In this document: positions 1 to 12,512 of the stretch, one piece after another
Numbering within the stretch: the stretch's first letter is position 1
Layout: the number at the start of each line of letters is the position of its first letter
Source of the DNA: Madurella fahalii
Lineage: Eukaryota > Ascomycota > Sordariomycetes > Sordariales
DNA: 64,000 nucleotides
Reading direction: 5' to 3'
Assembly: GCA_029876055.1 (NCBI GenBank)
Contig: CM056876.1
Span: 992,001 to 1,056,000 of the forward strand
Program-made: the position numbers and the translations under genes
The notes under the pieces: model-generated
What the model saw: the letters and a program-made list of their open reading frames with translations, nothing else
Told to the model about the DNA's origin: nothing
Databases searched by the model: none

Positions 1-179
1 GGCAGCTGGAGTGGGCTTGTAAGGAGCATGGTGTGCGCTTCGCGAGGTCTTTTGATTCGTCGGGGTCCGTGTGGAGAGGAGGGGGGGTTGGCGGGTCGGA
101 TGGGAGCAGTCAAGTGGGGGAAGGGACCATGGCGCCGTGGTTTGTGGCGCTCAACCATGGGCAGAGCGTTAGCATCTAG
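1..179 (+). CDS. C-terminal end of an unrecognised gene (partial)
   Basis: A frame starting at base 3 is open from the window edge to a TAG at 177-179, about 58 codons. It ends in a mixed hydrophobic tail (WFVALNHGQSVSI) after a Gly/Ser-rich stretch. The product begins outside the window and I do not recognise it. It could also be a chance open frame in GC-rich DNA. Confidence 0.35.
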   Translation, partial: QLEWACKEHGVRFARSFDSSGSVWRGGGVGGSDGSSQVGEGTMAPWFVALNHGQSVSI

Positions 180-835
180 AGTGTAGATGGACTGGATCTT
201 GTTATCGGCAATCCTTGCTAGACCCTGTGAGGCCGCGCCAACCCTGCCGAGTCTACGGAGGTACTCAATCACGCCGGATTCATACTGCATTAACACCCAT
301 CAATCGCCCTTGCAACCCTCCAATTTTCCCGTCTTAATCAGGGTAAATCATGCGGCACGGGACGGTAATTCCGTTAAATATTACAACTCGGCCTCCCAGC
401 TGGGCGGGCTTGGGGTGACGCAGGAGGTGAGGGAAAGGGGGAGCAGCTTCTCGTAGAAAGTGGCTGTCCAACGCGGGAAAGCCTTCAATGCATGATGGGA
501 TTTCCGCTGATACTTATTTCCCTTGCTCATATCTTGGCCTTCAAGTTGGTCAGTGGGTTATGCAAAGCGCTTACGCACGGGGAAGAGACGAAGCGCTATT
601 AACCGAGTACCACTCTCTCAAGAAAAGGTTTGGCCACTGTCAACAGGTTTGTCCCTGGTGCAAAGGCAGAGTCACAAGGCGACGAGAAAGAGTATCGATA
701 TAATGGCTGAGAGAAGAATAGCACCCATAATAATGTCCTAAGGCATGCTGGCACCGGTATCGCGTTAGAGCAGTATTAATAGAGCATGCAGGTAGGGAGG
801 AAGATAGGGTAGCAGGCGAGGTAAGAAGCCTAACT
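180..835. other. intergenic, no gene seen
   Basis: Short overlapping frames on both strands, none with a recognisable domain, convincing start or splice signals. Confidence 0.5.
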
Positions 836-955
836 ATGAAGATCAAGGATCCGAGGGTGGAAGGACTAGACTGTCTGGGTACAAGTAGTATATGCGCAAC
901 GTAGGAATAGAGTTCTTGTTGGGGGGAGAATAGTAACCTTATTGCACTCTACCTC
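836..955 (+). repeat. dispersed repeat R2, copy 1
   Basis: About 110 bp beginning ATCAAGGATCC and containing GTCTGGGTACAAG resembles 49586-49690 in the same orientation. Differences look mostly like transitions. It is probably the end of a decayed transposon; no coding capacity is visible. Confidence 0.6.
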
Positions 956-1639
956 CTTCCTAACTATCCACTATTCTCCTCTTTTATACGTATAATAAGG
1001 ACGGCCAGGCTTACTTACCCCGCCTACTGCCCTGTTTTCCTCCCTACATGTAAACTCCTTTAACACTCTAACAAGATATCCGCGCTAATCCGCTTTAGTG
1101 TTGTTATTGCCCTCAGAACGGCGCTTACACTTTCGCACACCGTCCTACTATACACCGCATAGTGTCATCACGGCGGGGATAGTACCCCGTTCTTGTTGAC
1201 AACCTAGCCGACAAAGAATTATATTCTAGCAGGAGAGAGCCGATAGGGAGGCGGTGAAGCAGGATCATATCGACAGGCGGCGACTCGGATGTTACTAGCG
1301 TGCCATGACCCCCGGATGAGGTATGGAGAGTGAGTTTACATAAGGCAGTAATGGTTGGCTCGGGAGTTCTTCCAAGGCCGACCGAGACGGAAGCTTATCT
1401 ACAATCCTCCTAACCCACAGCCTTCTCCTCGAGAGCTTTCTCGTCCGGGGATTTCTTCATTGGCCAACCCCTGGGGCTCTTTCCTTCGTCGCAGACACAC
1501 GGTATATTACGTACCCTCTCTCGATCAGGAAAGCAAATCGCGCCTCGAAAGTAGTACTAGCATTTTACCCGCTTGGTGTTAAATATGTCAAGTGTAAGAG
1601 CAACAAACGTACCAGCCGCCCTTCTCCATTTCGACCTCA
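956..1639. other. intergenic, no gene seen
   Basis: Alternating AT-rich and mixed sequence with no supportable frame. A short plus-strand frame (1355-1582) has no domain or context and is not called. Confidence 0.5.
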
Positions 1640-1925
1640 ATAGGTTTGCAGCTTGCCTGTGACCTGCTGAAATGGTGTAGAAACACACATTTACATCCAC
1701 ATACCCATCAAAACAGCGGGAGGAGCAAAGGTGGCCAAATGCCAGACAGACGAGATAGAGAAAACAAGCGGGGCCAGGCAACCACAACAACAGGTTCCTG
1801 CAACCCAATCGGGTCAAACAATATGTTCAGAGAGATCTCCCTCTGGTCAGAGTGTGACTGCTTTTGCACGTAAGTAAAGCGCTTCAATTGGGCTTGCAAC
1901 AAGTGTGGAAAGAAGTCTGGAATTC
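1640..1925 (-). repeat. dispersed repeat R1, copy 1 (inverted relative to copy 2)
   Basis: Read on the minus strand it matches 42360-42650 read on the plus strand. Shared landmarks, in order, are GAATTC/TAGAC.TTCTT, TGACC followed by GGGYTGCAGG, TTGTTGTGG, GGGTATGTGG and TGTAAATG..TGTTTCT.CACC. The match is imperfect with small indels. This is an old interspersed repeat of unknown class. Confidence 0.65.
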
Positions 1926-1973
1926 ATCATCCAATCTTAGTAACAATGGCCAGGACAGCCCTACTTATGATGC

Positions 1974-2038
1974 AATAAAATAAAATAAGTAAATAAACAT
2001 AAAATAAAACAAATAAAATAAAATAAAAGAATAAGAAC
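1974..2038. repeat. A-rich AAATA/AATAAA microsatellite
   Basis: Simple-sequence tract of repeated AAATA/AATAA units ending in AAGAACAAAAAA. It may be the poly-A end of a retroposon, but no LINE coding sequence precedes it. Confidence 0.8.
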
Positions 2039-2515
2039 AAAAAACGGGTCCCCTGCGAGTTCCGGACCCTGGATCGACACCCTTCTAAGTGTGCTCCTCC
2101 GATTAGAGGGGCCCTGTTCCCTGGGGACAGTTCCCTCAACTCAATATTTGCATGGAAGAGAGATTTTCCCAGTCATCACTTACATTAACAAGGCCCAGCG
2201 TATACGTAAATTCGCAGCAATTGCAATCCGGATTACACGCCTTGTACACACCGCACGGGTCCACCTATGCAACTGTCACGCGCACAGGAGCTCAGCAGAG
2301 GGCGTGGGAAGTGCGTGGAAAGGTTGAGTCTCTGAAGATCTATCTACTGCAGTAGGAGACTGAAGAACTGGCTTGAATACACAAAGGAAATGGTCCGGGC
2401 GCTCACGTGATGAGCTGCTGAGCTCGGCGGTGAGAGCCAAGCTCCACAAGTGCGGTTTCCAGCGCGACAGCAACAAGAGGGAGTGCATGTTGGATGTCCG
2501 CAGTGTCCATTTCAG

Positions 2516-4888
2516 TCAAACGAGAGCTATTTCCCTCCAAAATACGTCGTCCGGTTTGGCAGCAGCGATGCAGTCCTGGAAGACGAAGCCAAGGCCCTTT
2601 CTCGCAGCTAAATTGCCCTCCCATTCGATGGTCATAACCCAATAGAATGGCCTGTTCGGAAGCACGGAGCTTGCGGGAGAACAAGGATAGCCGCCTGCGC
2701 TGGATCGCGCTGCCGATGAGAGAATGACGGCATCGACCGTTCGTTTGTCTGCATTCCTTGCCTCGAGCTCGCTGTCCAGCCTCACGGATCCGCAGTGTTC
2801 GCAATGGTCGCCGTGTACGGCCGTGAAGTCAGTTTTAAGGGTGTCGAAGTCGCGGGGGTGTTCGAGTGACAGGACGATGGTTTGCGCCCAAAACTGGAGA
2901 ATCGCGCTGCTGCCGGACGAGAAAAGCATAGTCGGCTCCGTCGGATAGTCTGCCGGATTGTAGGTGTCGGGTCGAACGCAAGGCGGAACTGGTGGCGGTC
3001 GTCGTCCATAGTCGCTTGCTTTATTTCTACCCCTCCGGTCCTCATCTCCATGCTCTTTGGTATCCTCCCTTTCGTTTTTCTTGGCGTACTCGAGTCTTCG
3101 GTGCCCTTCTCGACTAAAACTATCTGTGACCTCCTCGAAGACCTTTCTCGGTTTCTTGTCGCCGTCCCTTACGTACCACACGATGTAAGTGTGCTCTGCC
3201 AGCCATTCGTCTGATGGCGTCCCATCCCACTGTGGTGCAAACGCTGTCGTGTAGCCAAACCAACCAACCCACGACCAGCTGGGGAACTGCCCGAGTCGCT
3301 CCCGTGATCCCTGATACGACCAGTGGAGAAGCGCGAGGTCGAAGTACTTCAGTGGTAATCCGGCGAGATGATCTGCGCCGGTGTCAACGCAGAAACGGTT
3401 CAATATGCCTGCCATGGCGTTGAGGAAGTCGGCCTTGAATGATAGCTGCCGTCCGGTATACCGAAAGAGGAGGAGTATAAATGTGCCCCAGGCGTCGCTG
3501 TCGCAGGTGGTCAATCTTATCACATTCTGTGACCTGCCTGTGTTGCCATTGCGCGTATCTGGATACGCGTCGTACAACGTGTCTTCGCTCCAGACACCAC
3601 TGCCGCACAGGAAATAGACGCAATTCTCGAGGAAGATAAGGTTGCGCGGAGAGAGAATGAACTCTTGGAAACTGCCGCTCAGTCAGTATAGCTATCTATG
3701 GACCACTATGTCACAATGCCGCAACGCAATGGCTAGAGTGAAAATACAACCACGGTTTGGTTCGTTTATTAGGAAGAGAACTTACGTCCAACCTCTCGTC
3801 ATGTACTTGGCGTCGCTTAAGATACTGAATAAGCAACTAACGTGTGTCATGAACACGTTGGGAAGCACCTCTTCGACGTGCTGCATGGTGTCTCTCTCGC
3901 CGGGCCAAAGCCCGGGCAAGCCAGCGTTTGAGTCAATTCCCGCAGCCGCGACAATGTTGAGCACGCTACCCTGGTAAATCAAGTCCATTTTCATGATGCT
4001 GTCGGCCTTATCCTCGTCGTCGTCTTGGATAATACAGAGGCTGTCGACCCAGAGGTACCGCTCGCCGATGCGCGCCACCAGCGCCATCGCGTCTGCGATG
4101 GTCCGCGGCAACACGACCGCCGCGGCGGCGAGGCCACGTTCACGCGAGAAAGCCTGGAAGGTCTCGCAATTCAGCAGCACCGCCTTCGCGCCGCCCCAGA
4201 GGTAGCTGAGTGTGACGTAGCGGGGACAGCGACCCTCGTCGACCGCCGTCGCCGCGACGAGACACTGCCGCTCCACATCGATGAGGCGTAGGTGCTTCAG
4301 GCCTGCAGGTACATCGGCCGACTGCAAAATACCAGCCCGTGGCGCGCAGTTCGAACCCGCACTTCGCCCATGCCGGTCCTCGCACGTCGCGAGCCAGGAT
4401 CGCACCAGCTCAGGATCCACCTGTGGAGGAATGACGCGCCCTACTTGGTGTGGCGACCATGTCGCGTCGGCGTCCGCGTGGGATCGGACGTAGACGAGCC
4501 TCTCGCCGTCGTTGCTGAAGTAAAAGCCACGGTCGTCGTCCCACTTCACGATAATCGTATCCCCGACGTTCCAAACTGAACGGGTATGGGCCATCAGGAC
4601 TAGGCGGCAGAACGGGCATGACATGTCACCGTGCTCCGCAAGGTCGTCGAGGGACCCAAAATCAATCTCGGGGCGCCGCGCTGGCGCCGAAGTAGACAGC
4701 TCGAGTTGTCGACATCTTTCGCAAAGCCCATCCGGCAAACACCACGAACGCTCAGCGGACTCCGGACCTACCCCACAAGGCTCGGGAAGAGTATGGGTCT
4801 CGGTGCGGTTCTCGACGGCTTCCAGTTCTTGTGCCATTCTCGTGGGATCTCTTATAGCGTAGCCGTTTGGGAATGACCAACTATGCAA
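2516..4888 (-). CDS. HET-domain protein 1 (heterokaryon incompatibility family)
   Basis: Two exons, 4888-3786 and 3671-2516, joined across a 114 bp intron (donor GTAAG at 3785, acceptor CAG at 3672-3674) give exactly 753 codons (752 aa). The splice joins TRGWT to FQEF, restoring the conserved RGWTFQE block of HET proteins. The N-terminus carries two Cys pairs (CERC, CPFC). The HET domain lies at about residues 228-400, with YVTLSYLWGG and LWVDSLCIIQDD visible. In fungi, HET proteins trigger growth arrest or cell death after non-self recognition. The C-terminal half contains charged low-complexity sequence and no second domain I can name. No internal stop or frameshift is seen. A second HET gene lies upstream in the same orientation. 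The ATG at 4888 is the first in frame; Met18 is an alternative. Confidence 0.88.
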
Positions 4889-6588
4889 AAAGCTTCGAAT
4901 AATCTAGTTGAATGATAAGGTGGTTGTTTAGAAAAACAAGTACAAGCGGTCGTCGGGCATGGACAGCGACTTGATGGATGACCCCTCAACTAATTAACCA
5001 ATCAGCGAGAACAGGGCTAGTGGTTGGTCGAAGGTCCAGGGCGGGCAAAGTACCGAGACCCCGAGACCGTGGAGAAGATAGGGAACACTTGTTGATAAAG
5101 TAATGAAGTTCGCTGTCTACACTCTTCACTGAAGCCCCTGAAGTCACGGACTCGACCAAAGACCGAAAGCAATGCCGGTCGTAGCCCTGCCTTTTTTTAC
5201 CCGAGGAATCCCCACAATTCAGCTGATGCAAGCTGACCTTCGTACATACCAATACACCAGCCTAGCACTGAGTAAATGGATTTGCGATTGTACGAAGAGA
5301 TAAACTGCGGCAATTTTTGAGGGATATGTGCTAAATACATTGGATTCCTGCGCGGTAAAGATGCGGGCACGTGGCCATTGTACGCCGGCCGGCGGCCGCT
5401 GTGCGGTACCATGTCGGATGGCCCAGGTACACTTTAAGAAGATCCCCTCCATACTGATAGAGACTGAAGTGGAAGGACAGTTCACCGGGCTGTTCTCTCT
5501 GGAACCTGATGAGGGCGATAAATTCGCTCTCTGATGTCCTGTTGTTGCGTTCAAGTTTGAACTCTCTGTCCACAAATAGGTGACAAGGGAGATTTCGACA
5601 GGATGATGCAGATAGACATGAGGCTGACGGTATGATGCTACCGCTACAAATAGTAAAGTTATCGCCTTAGTCGTCCGTTATTACTATATAGCTACTAACG
5701 TAGGCGGCGCCGCGCATTCGTCAGATGATAAGTGAAGGCGTTGCCGTCGGGCATTCTCAAGTTGTACCGCGGGACAAATCCGGATGAAGCAGGTCGTTTT
5801 GAAGGATACTAGAAGGGCCGTACGTCATTCCGCATCTTCAGGATCGCGGCTTAAGGTAATAACTTGTCGAATGCTTATCGACGGACGGCCCATCCCCGGT
5901 GCTAGAAACCACATATTCTAGCTTGAGGATCTTAGAGCCCGATTCAAACGGCTTTGCCGCGGAAATTGGGGGTTAACCGATAGAGACAATTAAAACGAAA
6001 GCTTCCTGTCCTCCCCGATTGTTTTAAGCCTCGCACCTGCTTTAACTTGCTATAGTGATATGGCGTTAAGTGCTATGCTATATGCCTCGCTATTGTCTGA
6101 ATGGTAAGCAGGGATCGGTGGAACACTGGAGCACTAGATTGAAAGCTTTGAAGTTGTTCTGTCAGGCACTTGACAGTAGTGACGAGTACTGGGTTCGTGA
6201 TACTATTCTGGCACTTGTGTCAACAAGGAGACCATCCACAACTTCAGAATGTGTAGGATTGCTTGCTGCAAGCCATCCAGGGAGCCAATTTCTGCGGCGT
6301 GAGGCATCAGGTGGGCTCAGATTCGCTGGCAGCGGACGCTACCAGTACCGGGCGCAGCAGCACACCCATAAGCCACGAAGCAGTGGGATGCAGAAGTGGA
6401 ACGGCCGGCCCCGTTATGGCATACAATTACGGCTATTGTAGGCCTAAAGTTTAGGGATCTCAACCATGCGGTTCTGGAATAATGGTTCAGGAGAGGCGCA
6501 TTCCTTGCTCTGATTAGGTACCTCAGTTAACCAGCCCATACGTGCTTGTACTAGCTAGTACCGTGCTGGTTGCCGTCCATAGAGGGCT
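4889..6588. other. intergenic, no gene supported
   Basis: The region holds promoter sequence for the HET gene to its left and the 3' flank of the one to its right. Minus-strand frames at 4986-5575 and a plus-strand frame at 6070-6441 are open for 80-123 codons but show no domain, signal peptide or splice logic. Confidence 0.45.
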
Positions 6589-8786
6589 TCAAAGCAGTAA
6601 GATGTCTTCAAAACCTCCATTAGTGTTTGCCATTGCCCACTTCTCTTCCAGAATGTCTCTACTGAGCTGTGTCTGCTTGGGATCGCTGGGCTTGTTCAGG
6701 TGTCCATAGATAGTTCCAACCCTCTGAAACGCCGGAATGCCGCGGAAAGCGGGTATCGCATGTTCTGCGGCTTTGACTATCAAGAAGAACGGCCCTGAAA
6801 TATGTCTTGGATCACGGTTCGTCGTAAGCCAAGCCAATGGAATGACCCAGAGCTTTGTCTTTTCGTCCATTGGACGCACGACATCCTTTGAGAAATATAT
6901 CCGGTATGCCTCCGCATCCCAGTAAGGAGGGAGACCGAGCGGAATACCCTCTTCACAAATCTGAAAACCACACCATCCCGAATCTGTGTGCGGGTTCCAA
7001 TCTGTGAGTTGTAGCAGCATTCCTCGCAGGCGAATCCAGCCTCTCCTGACTTCCCCAAATGGTGCTTCTACGCCGCAAAGATCCACTCCACCATCCTGAA
7101 CTGTGGCCATGCTGAGATCCGGATCTGAAAGAAGGTTTCTGCCGTCCCTGTAGTCGATGTCTCCGTCGATGGACGCCCAGGACCAGGACGGTGCGCGGTA
7201 TACGTTAGGTCTTGCGCCTTGGTCACAATGCTTATCCAACATCCAGCACAGATCCGCAAGCGAGTTCGACCACAAGCCGGCCAGATAACGTGCGTTGACG
7301 TAGACTCCTGAATCGCGAAGGGAGGAAGTTTGTTTCGCGAATAGTTTCGCCAGACCTGCTAGCGCTGGCAGTTTGTCATTTGGCATCGTGAGTTTCCTCC
7401 GAGAGTATTGCTCCACAACGCTGAACCAGCCATTCCTGAGGAATCTATGTGCCGAGATCGTCAGAGGTCTGGAGCTTTGCCACGCTCGTTCCAGAAAGCA
7501 CGTTGATCGGGCGGAACAGATATCCTCAGGGACGAAACTACGGTTGCTCTCGAAGAAGATCTGTTCCCGTCCAAAGTGAAGCGTGCAAGGCGACAGGTAG
7601 CGTTCCTGTAAGGCCCAACCCCGTTTGCTCAGGGGCTCAGTTTCCAGGGAAACGCACCGGTTGGTATCTCCCGCATACTTCTTCGGAAGGGGGAATGCCA
7701 GTATCTTCCCCGTGACGTTATGATCTTCAAAGCTGATAGGAAGAGGGACAAACTTCCGCTCTGGGCGGTCAGATAGAAAACCTTCGTCACTGCTGGCTGC
7801 ACAGTCAGCCGCAATCGTGAGCGCAGCGCTTCCATAGACTTCAGTCATCCTCGCTGATTCCTTGGCCCAGTCCTGTGCGTCGTCCTGAAATATACAAAGG
7901 CTGTCAACCCAGAGAAGCTGGAAACCGAGCTTGTGAGCCAGCCATACGGCGTCCTGGATAGTCTGGGGAAGGGTGCCACTCTTTACCCCTGCCCTCAGGC
8001 CTCCTGCGGTCCCCTCGGTGAGAACTGTTGGTTGCGTTGATCCCCAGCAATGACTCAACGCTACGTACTTGCCCAAGGTTCCCTCGCTTGGCTCTTGAAG
8101 GGCAACCTCGAGGCCATCGCTGCTGATACCCAGCAACCTCGTGGGGAGCTTTGTGTGGAATTGAGGAGAGTGCTTTGCAAGCCATATTTTGATTCGCTCG
8201 AGTACGTGAGGCGAGACTGGTGAGGGCGGCACAACTCTGCCTGTGACGAAATCGGCGAGGATGTCATCTGAAGTCATAGGTGCTCAGTGCCGACGATTCA
8301 AAGAAAGGGGCTTCTTAAACGCTTACCGTCGCTTACGCAGAATCCGATACCACCAATAAGGTCATAAACAGTGTTGTCAAAGTTTGTTGCACCCTCAGAT
8401 CCCGGCAGTGGCCGACCAAGTATCTGGAAACCATCGGCGGCGTACCTGCCGCACATCCAGAACTCGTAGTCTGGGAAATCAACGCCGTAGCCCAATTCCC
8501 TTGCCCGTTGCCTCTGATGTAGAGTAGTCTCAAAGCAGGCCGCGATGAGGTCGCAGAGCGTGCAGGTGGTTGCGCTTGACATCAGCGCGTCGATGGTCTT
8601 GTGGTGGGGGATGAAAATGGAAGAAGGCTTGTTGCACTCCTTCCCGTGCCCCTCGACGGGATAGAAAAAATAACCATGCGCCCCTTCACTCGGGCAATTA
8701 AACCGTTGCTGTGCTGAGCTCCGGCGCTGCGCGTGCACAGTGAAAGCCGCGAAGTCAATGCCCTGGCAGAGCTGACACAGCGACAT
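6589..8786 (-). CDS. HET-domain protein 2 (heterokaryon incompatibility family)
   Basis: Two exons, 8786-8327 and 8267-6589, flank a 59 bp intron (donor GTAAGCG at 8326, acceptor TTCAG at 8268) and give 713 codons (712 aa). The splice joins CVSD to DDILADF. The N-terminus has Cys pairs (CQLC, CTLC) like HET protein 1. The HET core follows with YVALSHCWG, LLWVDSLCIFQDD and RGWALQERYLSP. Length and order fit standard Pezizomycotina HET proteins. The downstream part (GLWSNSLADLCW, APSWSWASIDGDIDY) matches the usual HET C-terminal signature. No disruption is seen. The competing donor GTAAGCGAC three codons earlier would put the frame out of register. Confidence 0.9.
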
Positions 8787-10323
8787 TTGTGCTTAGTTTT
8801 GCTGCGTGCGCCTGCACAGTATGCCTGTGCAACCGACTACAACAGGAAGTGAAGAGAATGTAGAATCTGCAGATTGAGCAAGGTGCCATCCCCCAGGCCA
8901 CTTAAGAGATGGCCGCGGGACAATGGCCCGCAGTGCTCAGCCACATTCGCTGACACAACCCAGTTCGCAGTGCCTTCTACGTGCATCAACCGCTGCACGG
9001 AACCTCTAGGCATTGAGCATGGTAGTTACTAGGTGTCCGCCATTTACACTTGACTTTTTAAATTTTCGTTACGTATAACCTACCTGGCCTCCTAAGATGC
9101 TTGCTAATAACGTAGTCGCCCAGGTCATTACTTTACCTTCCCTACACCGAGGTACCTTAGGTAGCACTCTTTGCACTCGTGGCTGATAAATGTGCACTGC
9201 AATACTGATGCCTTGAGATTGATTAGGTAATAAGATTCCTTATGCGGGGCATTGGATCTGTGGCGCCTTCGCAGGCCACTTTCCCCCAAAGTGCAGTCTA
9301 CCTCAGTACCTTACCTTAGATATACTACCAAAGTACTCTCTAGGCCTAAACTCCACTAGTGATTACTTTAATAACACCAGACTATGCCGTCATCTGCTGC
9401 CACCTCCACCTCTTATGAACTGGTTTCTGTGGGGTGGCTGTCTCTCGTCATGGTGCATTCGGCTGCAATGCCGCAAATGCTACAAGTTGATAGCAATTTA
9501 ATAGCCGCGAAGATGAGAATAGGAAGAGGGCTTGAGAAGAGCGTTAGAAAGGACAGGTCGGAGGCCGAAGTTCCTGGAACCTAAGGCTATTGATGAAGGT
9601 TTCGGGTTGGCTGATGGATTCGGGCAGCTTGATGGAATATAGCTTGGCCCGGCGGCTCTAGCTGGAAGCCGAAGAGGCTGAAGAAAAGGAGGACGTGGTG
9701 GACGAATATAAAGTCTAAGATTGAAAGTCTTCAGGGTCTTATATAAGTAGGCCTTCCCCTCTTTTACAACTAACTGGCGTTTACCATCACTGTTTCGTAT
9801 TACTTATTGATATAGGTGTTTCACCCGGTCTATACGGTACTGTTTTCCTATGTATATAGTGGTAGAAGGACCGGCACACCCTATTTTTCTGGGTAAATCG
9901 GTATAGGAAGAAGAAGGATAATACATCTTCCAGTGCTAGCCTGGCGTTTACTCTCTTTATAATTCATAGACACTGTTGATCTATCATGTCAGTGAATCAT
10001 TTCAGTTTTATCTCGCACTAATCATACCAAATCTATGCCATGTTTCCTAGCTGGTTGATAGCAATTTAGGCTCTAGTATCGGAATCCGCGAGAACAATTA
10101 AACACTTGGTTGGCATAACATTGATGCAACAACCTAGTCATATTCCTGTATTGCTATGGAAGATCATCTCCAAGGACAACAGAGTGTAGGAAATTGTAAC
10201 AGAAACTAATACGGAAAGAGATAGGTACTTTTTGTGACCCGCGTGATAACTTTTCCTACTCAAAAGGCCATTTCCTTTCCCTCCACTCGTTTCCCCCCCC
10301 CCGTTCCCGCAACTCTGACGCTC
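8787..10323. other. AT-rich intergenic relic sequence
   Basis: No gene is supported. The stretch holds repeated short palindrome-like TACCTTAGGTA/GGTACC motifs near 9146-9165 and 9300-9320 and AT-rich sequence at 9700-10260 that looks like decayed transposon. A plus-strand frame at 9384-9584 has no support. Confidence 0.5.
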
Positions 10324-10994
10324 CTATCCGCTTTCTACCACATTATCCCCCACCGAAACATAACCAAGGAGGTTCATCAAAGCCACTAGCACACGTAGGA
10401 CGCGGAGTACGGCAGGGATCTGAAAGACCTTGACCAGTGCCTCAGCGTCCGAGTCATTCAAGACCTTGGCTTGACTCTTAGCAATCACTTGCCTCGGCGC
10501 TTGTTGTGTGTCTTCCTCCCTCCCGTCATTGTTGTCAACGAGTGTGTCGTCAACACTGGCCGGAGGTGCATGGCGAGGGAGGGCCTGCTCATAAATCGGC
10601 TCAAGTTCCGAGAGAGCTTGCATCATACGCGCGGGGTTCTGAATGGTCGGCGGGGTATCGGTATCTGGGTGGTTCCACGGCTGTTGGCTGTGATGGGTTG
10701 GATTCTCTGGCAGAGAGTTCTGGTTGGCATCACTGCGACACTCGACAGGCCTTGGAACTGTTGGTACGACTTCCTGGGTGCTGACAGAAACTGGTGCCTT
10801 AGCCTGGTCCTTGGTCGTGCTGCTAGTAGAAGTTGGCATACTTGAAAAGTGGTGTCTGTGACGGGGCTCGGGACCACGGCGGTGATCATCTCAAAGTTCT
10901 TCATCTGCATGTGATAAATCGTGGGCTACCTAGTCCAAAGGTCGTTGAAATTTCCGGTAATCGGCAAAGTCCACTAGAGTGATGACCGGGTTAT
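10324..10994 (-). pseudogene. 3' part of a host gene split by retroelement A
   Basis: On the minus strand the frame entering from 31748 (through the TSD ATAAC) continues here as PVITLVDFADYRKF, then meets a TAG and, a little later, a TGA. A neighbouring frame reads FEMITAVVPSPVTDTTFQ, so a small frameshift is also likely. The remaining 171-codon stretch (10839-10324) is polar with a hydrophobic C-terminal segment. The other half is at 31748-32345. The combined product resembles a family of uncharacterised Pezizomycotina proteins carrying the motifs TVTVTL, DYYGP and NGGGGVG; I know no function for it. The assignment to one gene rests on the matching TSD and continuous frame. Confidence 0.65.
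10990..10994. repeat. target-site duplication of element A (left), GTTAT
   Basis: GTTAT immediately precedes the left LTR of A and recurs directly after the right LTR at 31748-31752. Confidence 0.9.
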
Positions 10995-11245
10995 TGTAAC
11001 GAGAGTCTCCAGACGAAGGTCAGGAGGACCCGCCGAATGATGCTGGATGATGTCACGATACAGGATAGATAAGAACCCCGTGAGGGAACTCTCTCACGCG
11101 GGGCACTTCTGATCCGCAAGGATCAGTCTCTGTGTAATTGATAGAAGGCTGTTCACCAAGATATCGCCCGCTGGTCTAGGTCTTTTCGGTATCAAGATAT
11201 CGTGGTCCATCTCCCTCAACGTGTTCCCAGAACAACCCCTTTATA
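10995..11245 (+). repeat. left LTR of element A
   Basis: 251 bp, beginning TGTAACGAGAGTCTCC. By eye it differs from the right LTR at six positions, all transitions. Its terminal CA has become TA. Confidence 0.92.
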
Positions 11246-11613
11246 ATTCTGATCCTTCTGTTCTACCGTTGGCCGAGATGGCACCTACGATGAGTACCTC
11301 CCGTAAGCTGGGAGCAGAGTCGAGTCCAGGGGAAAACACCCCCCAATTACCCACAAATCCTATACGCCTTCATCGGTCGGAATCACCAGGATTTCGACTT
11401 CGCATATCTTCGTATACCCTTTCGGACTCCCGGGTTCCGCGTTAAGCTCCTTACTATGATAACCTGTTGGAATCAACCTATCTTCGGATACAGTAACTGG
11501 AAGCGCTGAAACAACTGCAAGAACAAGAAGAGGGTTTGCTTCGGAAGCTAGGTATCTCACCAGGCGAATCCTTACCGAAACGCAGGCGATATCGTTCTCC
11601 TTCAGCAGGTTCT

Positions 11614-11828
11614 TGTCAGGTGCAGGAGGGTGTCAGGTGCAGGCGGGGCACTGCCAGGGTCAGGGGCCTATAAATTACCGGCTTCGCCGGAAGTTTTGGA
11701 ACGTTCAGAGTTCAACACTGTCACCTACCACCTCCTTAGAAGCGATAGCTGCGCAGACGCCGCTCCTTCAATGCGAATCATCCTTTCACTCTCCTTTTCT
11801 CACAGCAATCCCAATTTTCGATCTGACA
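11614..11828 (+). repeat. left LTR of element B
   Basis: 215 bp, short inverted ends TGTCAG/CTGACA. It contains CCTATAAATTA, a possible promoter TATA, about 55 bp in. No difference from the right LTR was noticed. Confidence 0.93.
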
Positions 11829-12304
11829 CGTTGAACTCTCTACCCTTAGGGCGGGGGACCGTTAGGAGATTCGCCGAAGGAGCGTACAGCTTACGAACAG
11901 CGACTCCCTAGCTCAGAAGCTATCGCAGACGCTATACAGCACAGTCCCTGCAACTGTTCTTCGCTTCTACTGCCTCTAGCACTACGATCTTCGCTTCTCC
12001 TAAGCACCTCAGTTGCAGCGAGCGAGGAAGTTAAACCACTTCGAAGATTCGGCTAGCCTACTGAGTGTCAAGATGACGTTATTCGCAAAGTTCAGCTACC
12101 AAGCTACGCAGCTACCCCGCACGCGCTAGGACCACGCAAAAATGCAAGAGAAGAAAGATGACGTAATGTAAGAAGCAGTTCCTTCAATCGTCGAGTGACG
12201 TACTATTTAGTCAGGCCTGACTACTTTCTGTTTCGATTGTCCAAGTGCTTGCAACAGGGCAGTATACTGCCTATGATTAGCTTACGTCTAGGAGCTACGT
12301 TATC

Positions 12305-12505
12305 GCTGCTTAAGAGCCGCGAGAAGTCCTGTGTAGGAGGGAGCCCCTCTACTAGGCAATTGGTTTTGCTGCTTGAGAGCCGCAAGAAGTCCTGTGCAGG
12401 AGGGAGCCCCTCTGCTAGGCAGGATTGAGTTCGCTGCTTGAGAGCTGCGAGAAATCCTTGAGAGCTGCAAGAAGTCCTATAGAGGGAGACCCTCTATTAG
12501 GCAAG
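12305..12505 (+). repeat. ~65 bp tandem repeats in element B
   Basis: About two and a half copies of a unit containing GAAGTCCTGTG.AGGAGGG and GAGCCCCTCT.CTAGGCA, the last copies partly deleted. Confidence 0.7.
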
Positions 12506-12512
12506 ATCTGCT

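Noticed and set aside
4986..5575. Minus-strand frames of 71-118 codons upstream of HET protein 1
   Set aside because: Overlapping, no domain, no splice logic, and in the expected promoter interval.
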